A DNA stretch of 64,000 nt from Microbacterium saccharophilum (GTDB lineage: Bacteria; Actinomycetota; Actinomycetes; Actinomycetales; Microbacteriaceae): NCBI RefSeq assembly GCF_007992455.1, contig NZ_BKAH01000003.1, positions 310,001-374,000 on the forward strand, read 5' to 3'. The number at the start of each line of letters is the position of its first letter. Position 1 is the stretch's first letter. Of the stretch, positions 56,471 to 64,000 are shown in pieces. The notes beneath the pieces were generated by a model. The model ran no database searches, had not been told where the DNA came from, and was given only the letters and a program-made list of their open reading frames with translations. The translations under genes were made by a program, and so were the position numbers.

Positions 56471-57415
56471 TCAGGCGGCGGTGAGGCGCGCGAGGAGTTC
56501 GCGGTACTTGGCGCTCGTCTGCTCGACGATCTCGGCCGGAAGGGTGGGGGCGGTGCCGGTCTTGTCCCAGTTCGCGGCGAGCCAGTCCCGGACGATCTGC
56601 TTGTCGAAGCTGGCCATCCGGTCGGCGGGCGTCGCACCGCTGCGCCAGGTCTCGGCATCCCAGTAGCGCGAGGAGTCGCTCGTCAGCACTTCGTCGGCGA
56701 GCGTGAGGACGCCCTCGGCGTCGAGGCCGAACTCGAACTTCGTGTCCGCGAGGATGAGCCCGCGGGCCTCGGCGATCGCCGCGGCCCGCGCGTAGATCTC
56801 CAGCGATGCGTCGCGCAGCTGCGCGGCGAGGTCGGCGCCGACCAGCTCGGCGGTCTGCTCGTACGAGATGTTCTCGTCGTGCTGGCCCATCGGCGCCTTG
56901 TAGGCGGGCGTGAAGATCGGCTCCGGCAGGCGGTCGCCGTTGGCGAGCCCCTCCGGCAGCGGGATGCCGCACACGGTGCCGCTCTCCTGGTACTCCGCCC
57001 AGCCGGAGCCGGTGAGGTAGCCGCGGACGACGCACTCGACGGGCTGCATCGCGAGCGCCTTGACGACCATGGCACGGCCCGCGACGGCGTCCGGGATGAG
57101 GCGCTGTACGTCGTCCGCGGTGTTCGCGATGCCGTCGGCGCCGAGGGTGAGCTCGTGGGAGGCGGCGAGGTGGTTGGGGATGCGGATGCCGCCGTCGGCG
57201 CCGGAGAGCTGGTCGAACCACCACAGGCTGAGGGTCGTCAGCAACGTGCCCTTGCCGGGGATGCCGGGTTCGAGGACGACGTCGAACGCGCTGACGCGAT
57301 CGCTCGCGACGACGAGCATGCGGTCCTCGCTGCCGTCCTCCGGCCGGTAGAGGTCGCGGACCTTCCCGGAGTACGCATGGGTCCAACCGGGCAGGGGGAG
57401 GGCGGCATCGGTCAC
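56471..57415 (-). CDS. purC: SAICAR synthetase
   Basis: 314 aa; ligates aspartate to CAIR in de novo purine synthesis. SGKVRDLY near the N-terminus, VVASDRVSAFDVVLEPGIPGKG split at ~38-60, VRGYLTGSGWAEYQ, GLILADTKFEFG. Longer, eukaryote-like form common in actinobacteria. GTG 57415 has GATAAT exactly six bases upstream (top strand 57422-57427), a leaderless start. Confidence 0.95.
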   Translation of the reverse strand: MTDAALPLPGWTHAYSGKVRDLYRPEDGSEDRMLVVASDRVSAFDVVLEPGIPGKGTLLTTLSLWWFDQLSGADGGIRIPNHLAASHELTLGADGIANTADDVQRLIPDAVAGRAMVVKALAMQPVECVVRGYLTGSGWAEYQESGTVCGIPLPEGLANGDRLPEPIFTPAYKAPMGQHDENISYEQTAELVGADLAAQLRDASLEIYARAAAIAEARGLILADTKFEFGLDAEGVLTLADEVLTSDSSRYWDAETWRSGATPADRMASFDKQIVRDWLAANWDKTGTAPTLPAEIVEQTSAKYRELLARLTAA

Positions 57416-57511
57416 CTGCCCATTATCGACTGTGCCGAGACCCCCTCGAGTCATGGCCGATTCATAGCCGAGGGAAAGGATGCCGATGATCGCGCGGAGA
57501 AGACTCGGATC

Positions 57512-58492
57512 ATGATCCCGGAACCCGACCAGACCCCGGACGGCCCCGCTTTCGAGGGCCGTCTCCTGCACCGCGCCGACGAGGAGGTCGTGGACCAGGG
57601 CGCGGCATTCGATCTCGGCACGCTCGTGAGTCGACGCGGCATCCTGAGTCTCGTCGGGATCGGGCTCGGTGCGGTGACCCTCGCCGCCTGCGCCCCGTCT
57701 GCGACCGGCGCCGGACCGGCGGCGACCCGCACACCCGCGGCGACGCCCTCCGAGGCCCCGTCCGCGACCCCGTCCGCCACCGCGGAGCCTGACGCCGCGC
57801 TACCCGCGGGGGAGATCCCCGACGAGACGGCCGGCCCGTACCCGGGCGACGGCTCGAACGGACCGGATGTGCTCGAGCGCACCGGCATCGTCCGCAGCGA
57901 CATCACCTCGAGCCTGGGCGGAGGGGCCACGGCCGCAGGCGTGCCGCTCAGCTTCACCCTCGCGATCACCGACACCGCGAACGGCGACCGGCCCTTCGCG
58001 GGGGTGGCGGTGTACGCGTGGCACTGCGACGCGGAGGGCCGGTACTCGATGTACTCCGACGGGGTGCAGGACGAGACGTACCTCCGGGGCGTGCAGGTGG
58101 CCGGGGCGGACGGCACGGTCACCTTCCGCTCGATCGTGCCGGGCTGCTACACCGGCCGCTGGACGCACATCCACTTCGAGGTCTATCCGGACGTCGCCTC
58201 GATCACCGACTCGACGAGCGCCCTCGCGACCTCGCAGCTCGCGTTCCCGCAGGAGATGCTCGACGCCGTCTACGCCGGCAGCGGCTACGCCGGCTCCGCG
58301 CGCAACCTCAGTGGGATCTCCCTGGCGTCCGACAACGTCTTCGGCGAGGATTCCGCCGCCCTGCAGCTGGCGACCGTCGCGGGCGACCCCCGCGCCGGCT
58401 ACACGGCGGCGCTGTCCGTCCGCGTCGACACCCGCACCGCCCCGACGGCGGGCGGCGCGCCCGGCGGCGGACCGGGCGGCCCGCATCCCTGA
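57512..58492 (+). CDS. Exported intradiol-dioxygenase-like lipoprotein
   Basis: 326 aa. A 40-residue cytoplasmic extension precedes SRRGILSLVGIG (twin Arg 41-42) and lipobox LAAC (Cys60), so a Tat-exported lipoprotein is likely. After a Pro/Ala/Thr linker comes a catechol-dioxygenase-type beta domain: DETAGPYPGDGSNG, VYAWHCDAEGRYSMY, RWTHIHFEVYP with the HxH iron ligands. Secreted members are poorly understood; ring cleavage of aromatics outside the cell is inferred. GGAGAAG precedes the ATG. Confidence 0.83.
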   Translation: MIPEPDQTPDGPAFEGRLLHRADEEVVDQGAAFDLGTLVSRRGILSLVGIGLGAVTLAACAPSATGAGPAATRTPAATPSEAPSATPSATAEPDAALPAGEIPDETAGPYPGDGSNGPDVLERTGIVRSDITSSLGGGATAAGVPLSFTLAITDTANGDRPFAGVAVYAWHCDAEGRYSMYSDGVQDETYLRGVQVAGADGTVTFRSIVPGCYTGRWTHIHFEVYPDVASITDSTSALATSQLAFPQEMLDAVYAGSGYAGSARNLSGISLASDNVFGEDSAALQLATVAGDPRAGYTAALSVRVDTRTAPTAGGAPGGGPGGPHP

Positions 58493-58545
58493 GCCAGCGC
58501 CCCGGCTCCGACACGGTCCCCGGACAGAGCTCTCCCCCCCGCGCC

Positions 58546-59877
58546 TCAGCTGACGAGGTCGTACCGCGCCCGACCGCCGAGCCGTGGCCGTCGGGCGGGA
58601 TCCAGCCACGGCGGCGGGACGAACCACACCCGCGCCGCGACGCCCGTGCCGTCGACCCGGATCTCCCACCCGTCGTCGTGGATGCGGTGGTGGCACGCGG
58701 TGCAGAGCAGGATGCCGTTGCGGAGATCGGTGGGCCCGCGGTCTCGGGCCCACCACCGGATGTGGTGCACGATGCAGCGGGCCGGGGGAGCGCCGCACGA
58801 CGCGCAGCCGCCGTCGCGCTCGCCGAGGGCCAGTTTCTGCGCCGGGGTGAAGAGGCGCTTGGCGCGTCCCCAGTCGAGGATCTCACCGTCAGCGCCGAGG
58901 ACGCACGGGATGACTTCGGAATCGGCCGCCATCCGCCGCACGGCCGCCGCCGAGAGGGGCTGGTCGATGCCGTCGACGGTGGCCGTTCCCACGCCATCGA
59001 GGAGTGTCTCAAGATTCATCCGCACGACGACCGTCGTCGTGGGCAGCGTCGGCAGCTGCGTGCAGCCGAGCGCGTGCCGGCAGAGGTCGCCGAGCGCGTC
59101 GGCCTGCATCTGACGCACGGATCGCTGGTCGGCCTCCGCATCGTCGGCCTGCTCGTTGCGGCGGATGGCCGCGGTCACGAGCCCCTCGATGGCGGCCTTG
59201 ACCGGTGCCGCCGTCTCCGGGTCGAGGCGGGCGGTCAGGAGCACCATGCCGTCCCGCTCTTGGATGAGCAGCGACCGGTCGGCACGCACTTCGGCTTCGC
59301 GCGGTTCGACGCCGTCGGGATCGAGGATCGCCTCGGCGCGCACCAGGAGCTTCTGCAGCTGGTCGGGTCGCAGACCCGGCGCTGCGGCGACCAGTCGCTC
59401 CTCCATCTCGGCCAGCGCGTCGGCATCGGCGCGGACGGCGACGCGGTCGAGCAGCGTCACGATGGCCGATGATGCGGGGACGCCGATGACGCCGGCGTGC
59501 AGCGCGGCGGCGACGTGCGGGTGCTTGGCCGGGAGCGCCTCGCCGGTCAGCGCGCGACGGGGCGCCGTGGCCTCGCCGACCTGCACGATCCGGATGGCAT
59601 CACCCACCGTCGTCCCCGTCGTCGCCGCGATGAGCGTCGCCGGAGTGCGGAAGCCCTGGACGCGGGCCAGCGAGTCGCGCCCCAGCTCGGCGCGAGACTG
59701 GCGCGCGATCTCGGCGGCGACGGGCGCGAACGCCGCATCGACATGGCGTTTGAGCGCTCCGAAGGCGTCGTTGACGGCGATCAGCTCGCCCGGCGTGAGC
59801 ACCTCCGGCGCGCGACCCCCGCCCGCAGCGGCCAGCGCCGCGAGCGCCTCCGCGATGCCGGTGAGAGTGTCTTCCAT
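58546..59877 (-). CDS. DUF222 / HNH endonuclease-domain protein
   Basis: 443 aa. N-terminal DUF222 helical region and a C-terminal HNH nuclease domain (CASCGAPPARCIVHHIRWWA; LCTACHHRIHDDGW), the multi-copy 13E12-repeat-like family of actinobacteria. ATG 59877 has TACTCT seven bases upstream and also GGAG. Biological role unknown; often scattered in many copies. Confidence 0.9.
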   Translation of the reverse strand: MEDTLTGIAEALAALAAAGGGRAPEVLTPGELIAVNDAFGALKRHVDAAFAPVAAEIARQSRAELGRDSLARVQGFRTPATLIAATTGTTVGDAIRIVQVGEATAPRRALTGEALPAKHPHVAAALHAGVIGVPASSAIVTLLDRVAVRADADALAEMEERLVAAAPGLRPDQLQKLLVRAEAILDPDGVEPREAEVRADRSLLIQERDGMVLLTARLDPETAAPVKAAIEGLVTAAIRRNEQADDAEADQRSVRQMQADALGDLCRHALGCTQLPTLPTTTVVVRMNLETLLDGVGTATVDGIDQPLSAAAVRRMAADSEVIPCVLGADGEILDWGRAKRLFTPAQKLALGERDGGCASCGAPPARCIVHHIRWWARDRGPTDLRNGILLCTACHHRIHDDGWEIRVDGTGVAARVWFVPPPWLDPARRPRLGGRARYDLVS

Positions 59878-59969
59878 GTCTCCGAGAGTAGAACATACCT
59901 ACGACACTCAGAGGATGCGATCGCCGACCTGTGGAGAGATGCTGGGCCGTGGGTGTTGGGGAAGACCCC

Positions 59970-60295
59970 CTACGGCGTGATCGCGTCCACGAACGCGAAC
60001 GCCTCGTCGACGATCGGCCACCACAGCTCCCCGCGCTCCACGCCGACGATCACCCACTCGCGCAGCATCCGCTCGCGCATGACCATGCGCTCCGCCTGCC
60101 CCGACGCCTCCAGTTCGGTCACGCGTTCCTCCGGCAGCTTGGCGATGAGGTCCCCGCGATGCCCGACGAAGGCGAACACCTTGCCCCGGATCCGCAGCCC
60201 CTCGCTGCCGAACATGGGCCCGATGTCGACCCGTCGCGCGCCAGGTACGCGTCCGCGATCGGATCGAAGAGGGCACGCGCCACGGCATCCGTCAT
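59970..60295 (-). pseudogene. TfoX N-terminal-domain protein, frameshifted
   Basis: From ATG 60295 (TATCGT six bases upstream) the frame reads MTDAVARALFDPIADAYLARDG and then loses sense; one frame over, VDIGPMFGSEGLRIRGKVFAF and the rest of a TfoX/Sxy N-terminal domain follow to TGA at 59970. Adding one base in the C-triplet 60230-60232 restores a 108-aa protein. Either a real one-base loss or a homopolymer sequencing error. Confidence 0.7.
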
Positions 60296-60327
60296 GCCCG
60301 CACGATAGCCCCGTCGCAGACAGGCGG

Positions 60328-60345
60328 TATAGTCCATCTGGACTA
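60328..60345 (+). promoter_or_regulatory. PadR operator overlapping the -10 box
   Basis: Perfect palindrome TAGTCCA-TC-TGGACTA (60330-60345) overlapping a -10-like TATAGT (60328-60333), 21 bp before the PadR start. Size and position fit autorepression by the PadR protein. Confidence 0.7.
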
Positions 60346-60366
60346 AGCGAGGCGGGAGGGCCGACA

Positions 60367-60981
60367 GTGACGCTCACACCGCTGGCCGTCGTCATCCTGG
60401 GCCTGCTGCGCGAAGGCGACATGCACCCGTACGAGATGCGGCGTCTGATCCGCGAGCGGCGCGACGACCGGCTCGTCAGCATCGCCAACGGCACGTTCTA
60501 CCACGTGGTCGGTCGTCTTGAGCGGGACGGCCTCATCGTCCCGGTCGGCGTCGACCGGCAGGGCGGCCGCCCCGAGCGCACGACCTACTCGCTCACGGAT
60601 ACCGGACGCAGCGCGGAGACGACCTGGCTCCGCCGTGAGCTGCCGCGCATCGACAACCTCATGGAGCACCGCGTCGCGCTCGCCGAGGCCCACGTCCTGC
60701 CCCGCGAGGAGGTCGCGCGGCTCCTGACCCTCCGGCGGGACGCACTCGCCGCCCACCGGCAGGACCTGCGTAGCGGCGTGACCGCCGCGGAAGACCGCGG
60801 CGTCCCCTTCCAGTTCCTCGTCGAGCTCGAGCGCGAGACCGCCCTCCTCGACGCCGACCTCGCGTGGCTCGACACGCTCCTCACCCGTCTCGCCGACCCC
60901 GGCACCGCCTGGGGAATCCACGAACTTCCCCCCACCACGCGGGAACGCCTCACCGCCTACCGAGAAAGCGTGCTCGCATGA
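60367..60981 (+). CDS. PadR-family regulator of the MFS pump
   Basis: 204 aa. N-terminal winged helix (VILGLLREGDMHPYEMRRLI; NGTFYHVVGRLERDGLI; GRPERTTYSLTDTG) and a C-terminal helical dimer domain of about 100 aa, the PadR subfamily-2 layout. GTG 60367. Overlaps the pump gene by 4 nt, so it represses its own operon until a drug-like ligand binds. Confidence 0.9.
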   Translation: MTLTPLAVVILGLLREGDMHPYEMRRLIRERRDDRLVSIANGTFYHVVGRLERDGLIVPVGVDRQGGRPERTTYSLTDTGRSAETTWLRRELPRIDNLMEHRVALAEAHVLPREEVARLLTLRRDALAAHRQDLRSGVTAAEDRGVPFQFLVELERETALLDADLAWLDTLLTRLADPGTAWGIHELPPTTRERLTAYRESVLA

Positions 60982-62462
60982 CCGACGCAGACACCCGCCG
61001 CCCCACGGTCGCGACACCGGCCGCAGCCACCCGCAACCCCTGGCCCGCCCTGTGGGCGCTCGTCATCGGGTTCTTCATGATCCTCGTCGACACGACGATC
61101 GTGTCGGTGGCGAACCCCGCGATCAAGGCGGCGCTCGACCCCGACACCGGCAACCTCGACAACGTCGTGTGGGTGACCTCGGCCTACCTCCTCGCCTACG
61201 CCGTGCCGCTCCTGATCACCGGCCGGCTCGGCGATCGCTTCGGCCCGCGCCGCGTCTACCTCGTGGGTCTCGCCGTCTTCACGCTCGCCTCGCTCGGCTG
61301 CGGCCTGTCCACGTCGCTCGGGATGCTGATCGGCATGCGCGCCGTGCAGGGCCTCGGCGCCGCCATGATGACGCCGCAGACGATGGCCGTCATCACGCGC
61401 ACGTTCCCGCCCGAGCGCCGCGGCGCGGCGATGGGCCTGTGGGGAGCGACCTCCGGCGTCGCGATGCTCGTGGGCCCGCTGGCCGGCGGCTTCCTCGTCG
61501 ACGGCCTCGGCTGGGAGTGGATCTTCTTCGTCAACATCCCGGTCGGCATCGTCGGCTTCGTCCTCGCCTGGATCCTCGTGCCCGAGCTCGAGACCCACGC
61601 GCACCGCTTCGACATCGTGGGCGTCATCCTGAGCGCCGTCGCGCTCTTCCTCATCGTCTTCGGCCTGCAGGAGGGGGAGCACTACGACTGGGCGCCCTGG
61701 GTGTGGTCGCTCATCCTGGGCGGTGTCGTCGTGCTCGGCGGGTTCGTCTGGCAGCAGTTCCGCACCCGCAGCGAGCCGCTCGTGCCGATGTCGCTCTTCC
61801 GGGAGCGCAACTTCTCGGTCTCCGGCATCGGCATCGTGACGGTGGGCTTCATGGCATCCGGCATGGCGCTGCCGCTGATGTTCTTCCTGCAGCTCGCCCG
61901 CGGGTTGACGCCGACGGATGCCGCGCTTCTGCTCGTGCCGATGGCGGTCGCCGCGGGCGTCCTCTCCCCCCTGGCCGGGCGGGTCCTCGACCGCGTCGAC
62001 CCGCGCCTCATCCTCCTGCCCGGTCTCCTCCTCGCCGCGGCCGCCCTGGTCTGGTACGCGCTGCTGATGAACACCGAGACCGAGATCTGGATGTTCCTGC
62101 TGCCGTCGTTCCTGCTGGGCGCCGGGCAGGCGGGCATCTGGGGTCCGCTGGCGACCACTGCGACCCGCAACCTCGACCCCCGGCAGGCGGGGGCGGCATC
62201 CGGCGTCTACAACACGATGCGCACGGTCGGCTCCGTGCTCGGATCGGCGTCCATCGCGGCGCTCATGCAGGGGCGCCTCGAGGCGAACCTCCCGGGCGCG
62301 GGCGACGCGGAGATCGGCTTCGGCTCCGGCACGCTGCCGGACTTCGTCGCGGACGGCTTCTCCACGGCGATGGCGCAGGCGACCCTGCTGCCGGCCGCCG
62401 CGCTCCTCGTCGGCGCCGTCGCGGTGGTCTTCCTCCGCCGCCCGGCCCACCTGACCCGCTGA
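60978..62462 (+). CDS. MFS efflux pump, DHA2 (14-TM) family
   Basis: 494 aa, about 14 membrane helices. VDTTIVSVANPAI, GRLGDRFGPRRVYLVGL (motif A) and GPLAGGFLVDGLGWEWIFFVN split near 160-180 (motif C region) are DHA2 hallmarks (EmrB/QacA type). Exports drugs or toxic organics by proton antiport. Coupled to padR. Confidence 0.9.
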   Translation: MTDADTRRPTVATPAAATRNPWPALWALVIGFFMILVDTTIVSVANPAIKAALDPDTGNLDNVVWVTSAYLLAYAVPLLITGRLGDRFGPRRVYLVGLAVFTLASLGCGLSTSLGMLIGMRAVQGLGAAMMTPQTMAVITRTFPPERRGAAMGLWGATSGVAMLVGPLAGGFLVDGLGWEWIFFVNIPVGIVGFVLAWILVPELETHAHRFDIVGVILSAVALFLIVFGLQEGEHYDWAPWVWSLILGGVVVLGGFVWQQFRTRSEPLVPMSLFRERNFSVSGIGIVTVGFMASGMALPLMFFLQLARGLTPTDAALLLVPMAVAAGVLSPLAGRVLDRVDPRLILLPGLLLAAAALVWYALLMNTETEIWMFLLPSFLLGAGQAGIWGPLATTATRNLDPRQAGAASGVYNTMRTVGSVLGSASIAALMQGRLEANLPGAGDAEIGFGSGTLPDFVADGFSTAMAQATLLPAAALLVGAVAVVFLRRPAHLTR

Positions 62463-62504
62463 ACCGGGCCCGCCCGGCGGCTACACCCCCGCCGGTCGTC
62501 CCGC

Positions 62505-63383
62505 TCAGTCCTCCGGGTCGTCCGGGTCGATGGGCGCGTGGTGGTCGAAGCCCGCGAGCCCGGCCTTCCAGTACCCGCTGAGTGCGTACTGCGCGCGCGG
62601 GAGCGCGAGCTCCCGGCGAAGGTATCGACGCAGCGGCACGAGGCGCCCCGCCTCGGCGGCGGCGAACAGATAGGTCCCGGCGTCGATCCCGGCCTCCTGC
62701 ACGGCGGCGACGAGGTCGTCTCCTGCCGCCGTGACGGATGCCGTGCGGCCGCCCTCCTGCGCGAGATAGGCGCGCACCCACTCCAGGTCCCCGGCGATGT
62801 CGGCGATGATCTCGACCTCGGTCTCGGCCGGCACCTCGGCGAGGAAGCGCCCGGCGGCAGGCAGCGCCGTGCCGTCCACGACGCAGAGGACGCGGGGTGC
62901 GGCCTGCGGTGCCGCTTTCGAGCCGCGCGGACCGACGACGACGAGGCGGTCACCGACCTGCGCGCGCTCCGCCCACGCCGCGGCCGGCCCCGGGTCGGCG
63001 TGCAGCAGCAGATCGATGTCGACGAAACGCGCGCCGGAGGAGTCCTCCCGCGGATGCAGCGGCGTGAAGTCCCGGGAGATGACGGGGCGATCGGGCCGGA
63101 CGATGCCGTCCTCGTCCCGACCGACAGCAGTGGGCGCGACGAGCTCGCCCGAGACCGGATCGGGGAAGAAGACCCGGACGTGGTCGCTCGGGCCGGAACT
63201 GGTGAAGTCGTGGAAATCAGGCCCGGACAGCGTCACCCGCACGAACTCGTCGACCGGCCGGGACACCGCCGTGACGACGGCGTCGCGTGCGGTGAACCGA
63301 TTGCGCCCGCCTGCCCGGTAGAACGGGGAGGCCGGGTCCTCGGCCGGTCGCTGCGGTCGGCGTGCGGGGGCGGCATCCGTCAT
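62505..63383 (-). CDS. Siderophore-interacting (ViuB-type) flavoreductase
   Basis: 292 aa. FAD-binding domain (VRVTLSGPDFHDF; SRDFTPLHPREDS close to the RxYTxR motif, here SRDFTP), then a SIP C-terminal NAD(P)H domain (YLFAAAEAGRLVPLRRYLRRE; YALSGYWKAG). Releases iron from imported ferric siderophores by reduction. AAGGAG precedes ATG 63383. The SRDFTP form departs slightly from the consensus RxYT/S. Confidence 0.88.
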   Translation of the reverse strand: MTDAAPARRPQRPAEDPASPFYRAGGRNRFTARDAVVTAVSRPVDEFVRVTLSGPDFHDFTSSGPSDHVRVFFPDPVSGELVAPTAVGRDEDGIVRPDRPVISRDFTPLHPREDSSGARFVDIDLLLHADPGPAAAWAERAQVGDRLVVVGPRGSKAAPQAAPRVLCVVDGTALPAAGRFLAEVPAETEVEIIADIAGDLEWVRAYLAQEGGRTASVTAAGDDLVAAVQEAGIDAGTYLFAAAEAGRLVPLRRYLRRELALPRAQYALSGYWKAGLAGFDHHAPIDPDDPED

Positions 63384-63399
63384 GGGGGCTCCTTGTTCG

Positions 63400-63427
63400 G
63401 GGGTGGGGCGGGCAGAAACCCCACCCC
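63400..63427. terminator. GC hairpin between lhgO and the siderophore gene
   Basis: GGGGTGGGG and CCCCACCCC arms with a 10-base loop, 85 bp after the lhgO stop and before the siderophore-interacting gene. Nothing else recognisable in 63384-63512. Confidence 0.55.
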
Positions 63428-63512
63428 AAGCAAACCACCCCACGACCACGGACGCGCGCAGCGCTGTGCACGGTCCGTAACCTGAACCTCCGTCCGCGCG
63501 CGGCGACGAGCC

Positions 63513-64000
63513 TCAGGACGTGGGAGTCGTGTCGAAGTAATGCTCCAGGACGTAGTCCGCGATGGCGATCGAGCTCGTGGCCGCCGGCGACGGGGCGTTC
63601 CGGAGGAGCGTGACGGGGCCGACGCGGTCGACGGCGAAGTCGTCGAGCAGCTCACCGGCGCGACCCCAGGCCTGCGCCCGGACGCCCGCGCCGTGCTTGT
63701 GGGTGAGGTCGCTCATCTTCAGCTCGGGGACGAACCGCTTCGCCTTGCGGTACCAGAGGGGCTTGATGAGGGAGGACGAGATCTCGTCGACGCCCATCTT
63801 CCAATGCTCTTTGGCGAGTGGCCAGGCGCCCGGCCACGCGAGGGACTGGAACGTGTCCTTCACAGAGATCTGCAGCCAGTTGTACCCCTCGCGGGCGAGC
63901 GCGGGGACGGCGTTCGGGCCGACGTGCACGTTGTCGTAGACGCCGCGCGTGAAGTGCACCCCGAGGAACGGGAACCGCGGGTCGGGCACGGGATAGATCA
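63513..64000 (-). CDS. lhgO: L-2-hydroxyglutarate oxidase, C-terminal part
   Basis: The 5' end lies beyond base 64000; 162 codons are visible. IYPVPDPRFPFLGVHFTRGV, VGPNAV, GAGVRAQAW and APSPAATSSIAIADYV are the C-terminal signatures of LhgO, an FAD enzyme (DAO fold) that oxidises L-2-hydroxyglutarate to 2-oxoglutarate and passes electrons to the quinone pool. An in-frame GTG at 63989 is internal, not the start. Confidence 0.9.
   Translation of the reverse strand, partial: IYPVPDPRFPFLGVHFTRGVYDNVHVGPNAVPALAREGYNWLQISVKDTFQSLAWPGAWPLAKEHWKMGVDEISSSLIKPLWYRKAKRFVPELKMSDLTHKHGAGVRAQAWGRAGELLDDFAVDRVGPVTLLRNAPSPAATSSIAIADYVLEHYFDTTPTS

Noticed and set aside
54617..58492. A 1291-codon plus-strand open frame
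   Set aside because: It is antisense to the NCS2 permease and purC for most of its length; only the last 326 codons from ATG 57512 are a real gene.

Overview
The window is GC-rich with very dense coding, GTG/ATG starts, many 4-nt start/stop overlaps and many TANNNT-n6/7-start leaderless promoters. Gene content and this style fit an actinobacterium, most likely Microbacteriaceae (Microbacterium-like). That placement is inference; no rRNA or other marker gene is present.

Left part (1-21.4 kb), ordinary chromosomal genes: the 3' end of a chorismate mutase; a YtrA-type GntR regulator with an ABC exporter; two paralogous unknown membrane-anchored proteins, the first apparently cut short by an in-frame amber codon; purL with a coupled tiny membrane protein; a block of four ~75-90 bp GC-rich repeats; TerC; a DksA-like zinc protein; an ArsR/SRPBCC pair with a clear operator; sufS-sufU; an APC transporter; an M20 hydrolase; a GH13 glucosidase with its LacI regulator and operator; apt; and a ParA/MinD-like ATPase.

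Central part (21.4-45.7 kb) is a nearly complete purine-to-ammonia catabolic island. It encodes a guanine-type deaminase, a three-domain xanthine dehydrogenase with XdhC and a MobA-like protein, HpxO urate hydroxylase, 5-hydroxyisourate hydrolase, OHCU decarboxylase, allantoinase, an allantoate amidohydrolase-like protein, the ureidoglycine-glyoxylate aminotransferase PucG, an HpxZ-HpxY (AtzH-amidase) fusion that should act on oxalurate, an acetamidase/formamidase relative, a LOG-type nucleotidase, two ABC uptake systems and a cupin regulator. Several promoters carry GTnAC-n6-GAAAC boxes like the actinobacterial nitrogen regulator GlnR. The island is bracketed by the full parA-like gene on the left and a diverged 462-bp copy of its 3' end on the right, with REP-like palindromes at both edges, which suggests import by recombination without an integrase.

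Right part (45.7-64 kb): a mosaic scar (truncated DUF1761 start plus parA tail), a 2-hydroxyacid dehydrogenase, the intact DUF1761 gene, purSQ, a cellobiose-type operon (cebEFG-bglC-cebR) with three operator palindromes, a uracil/xanthine permease, purC, a Tat/lipoprotein intradiol-dioxygenase-like protein, a DUF222-HNH protein, a frameshifted TfoX-like gene, a PadR-MFS efflux pair, a siderophore-interacting protein and the 3' end of L-2-hydroxyglutarate oxidase. The purine biosynthesis genes purL, purSQ and purC are scattered over 53 kb, with the purine degradation island between purL and purSQ.
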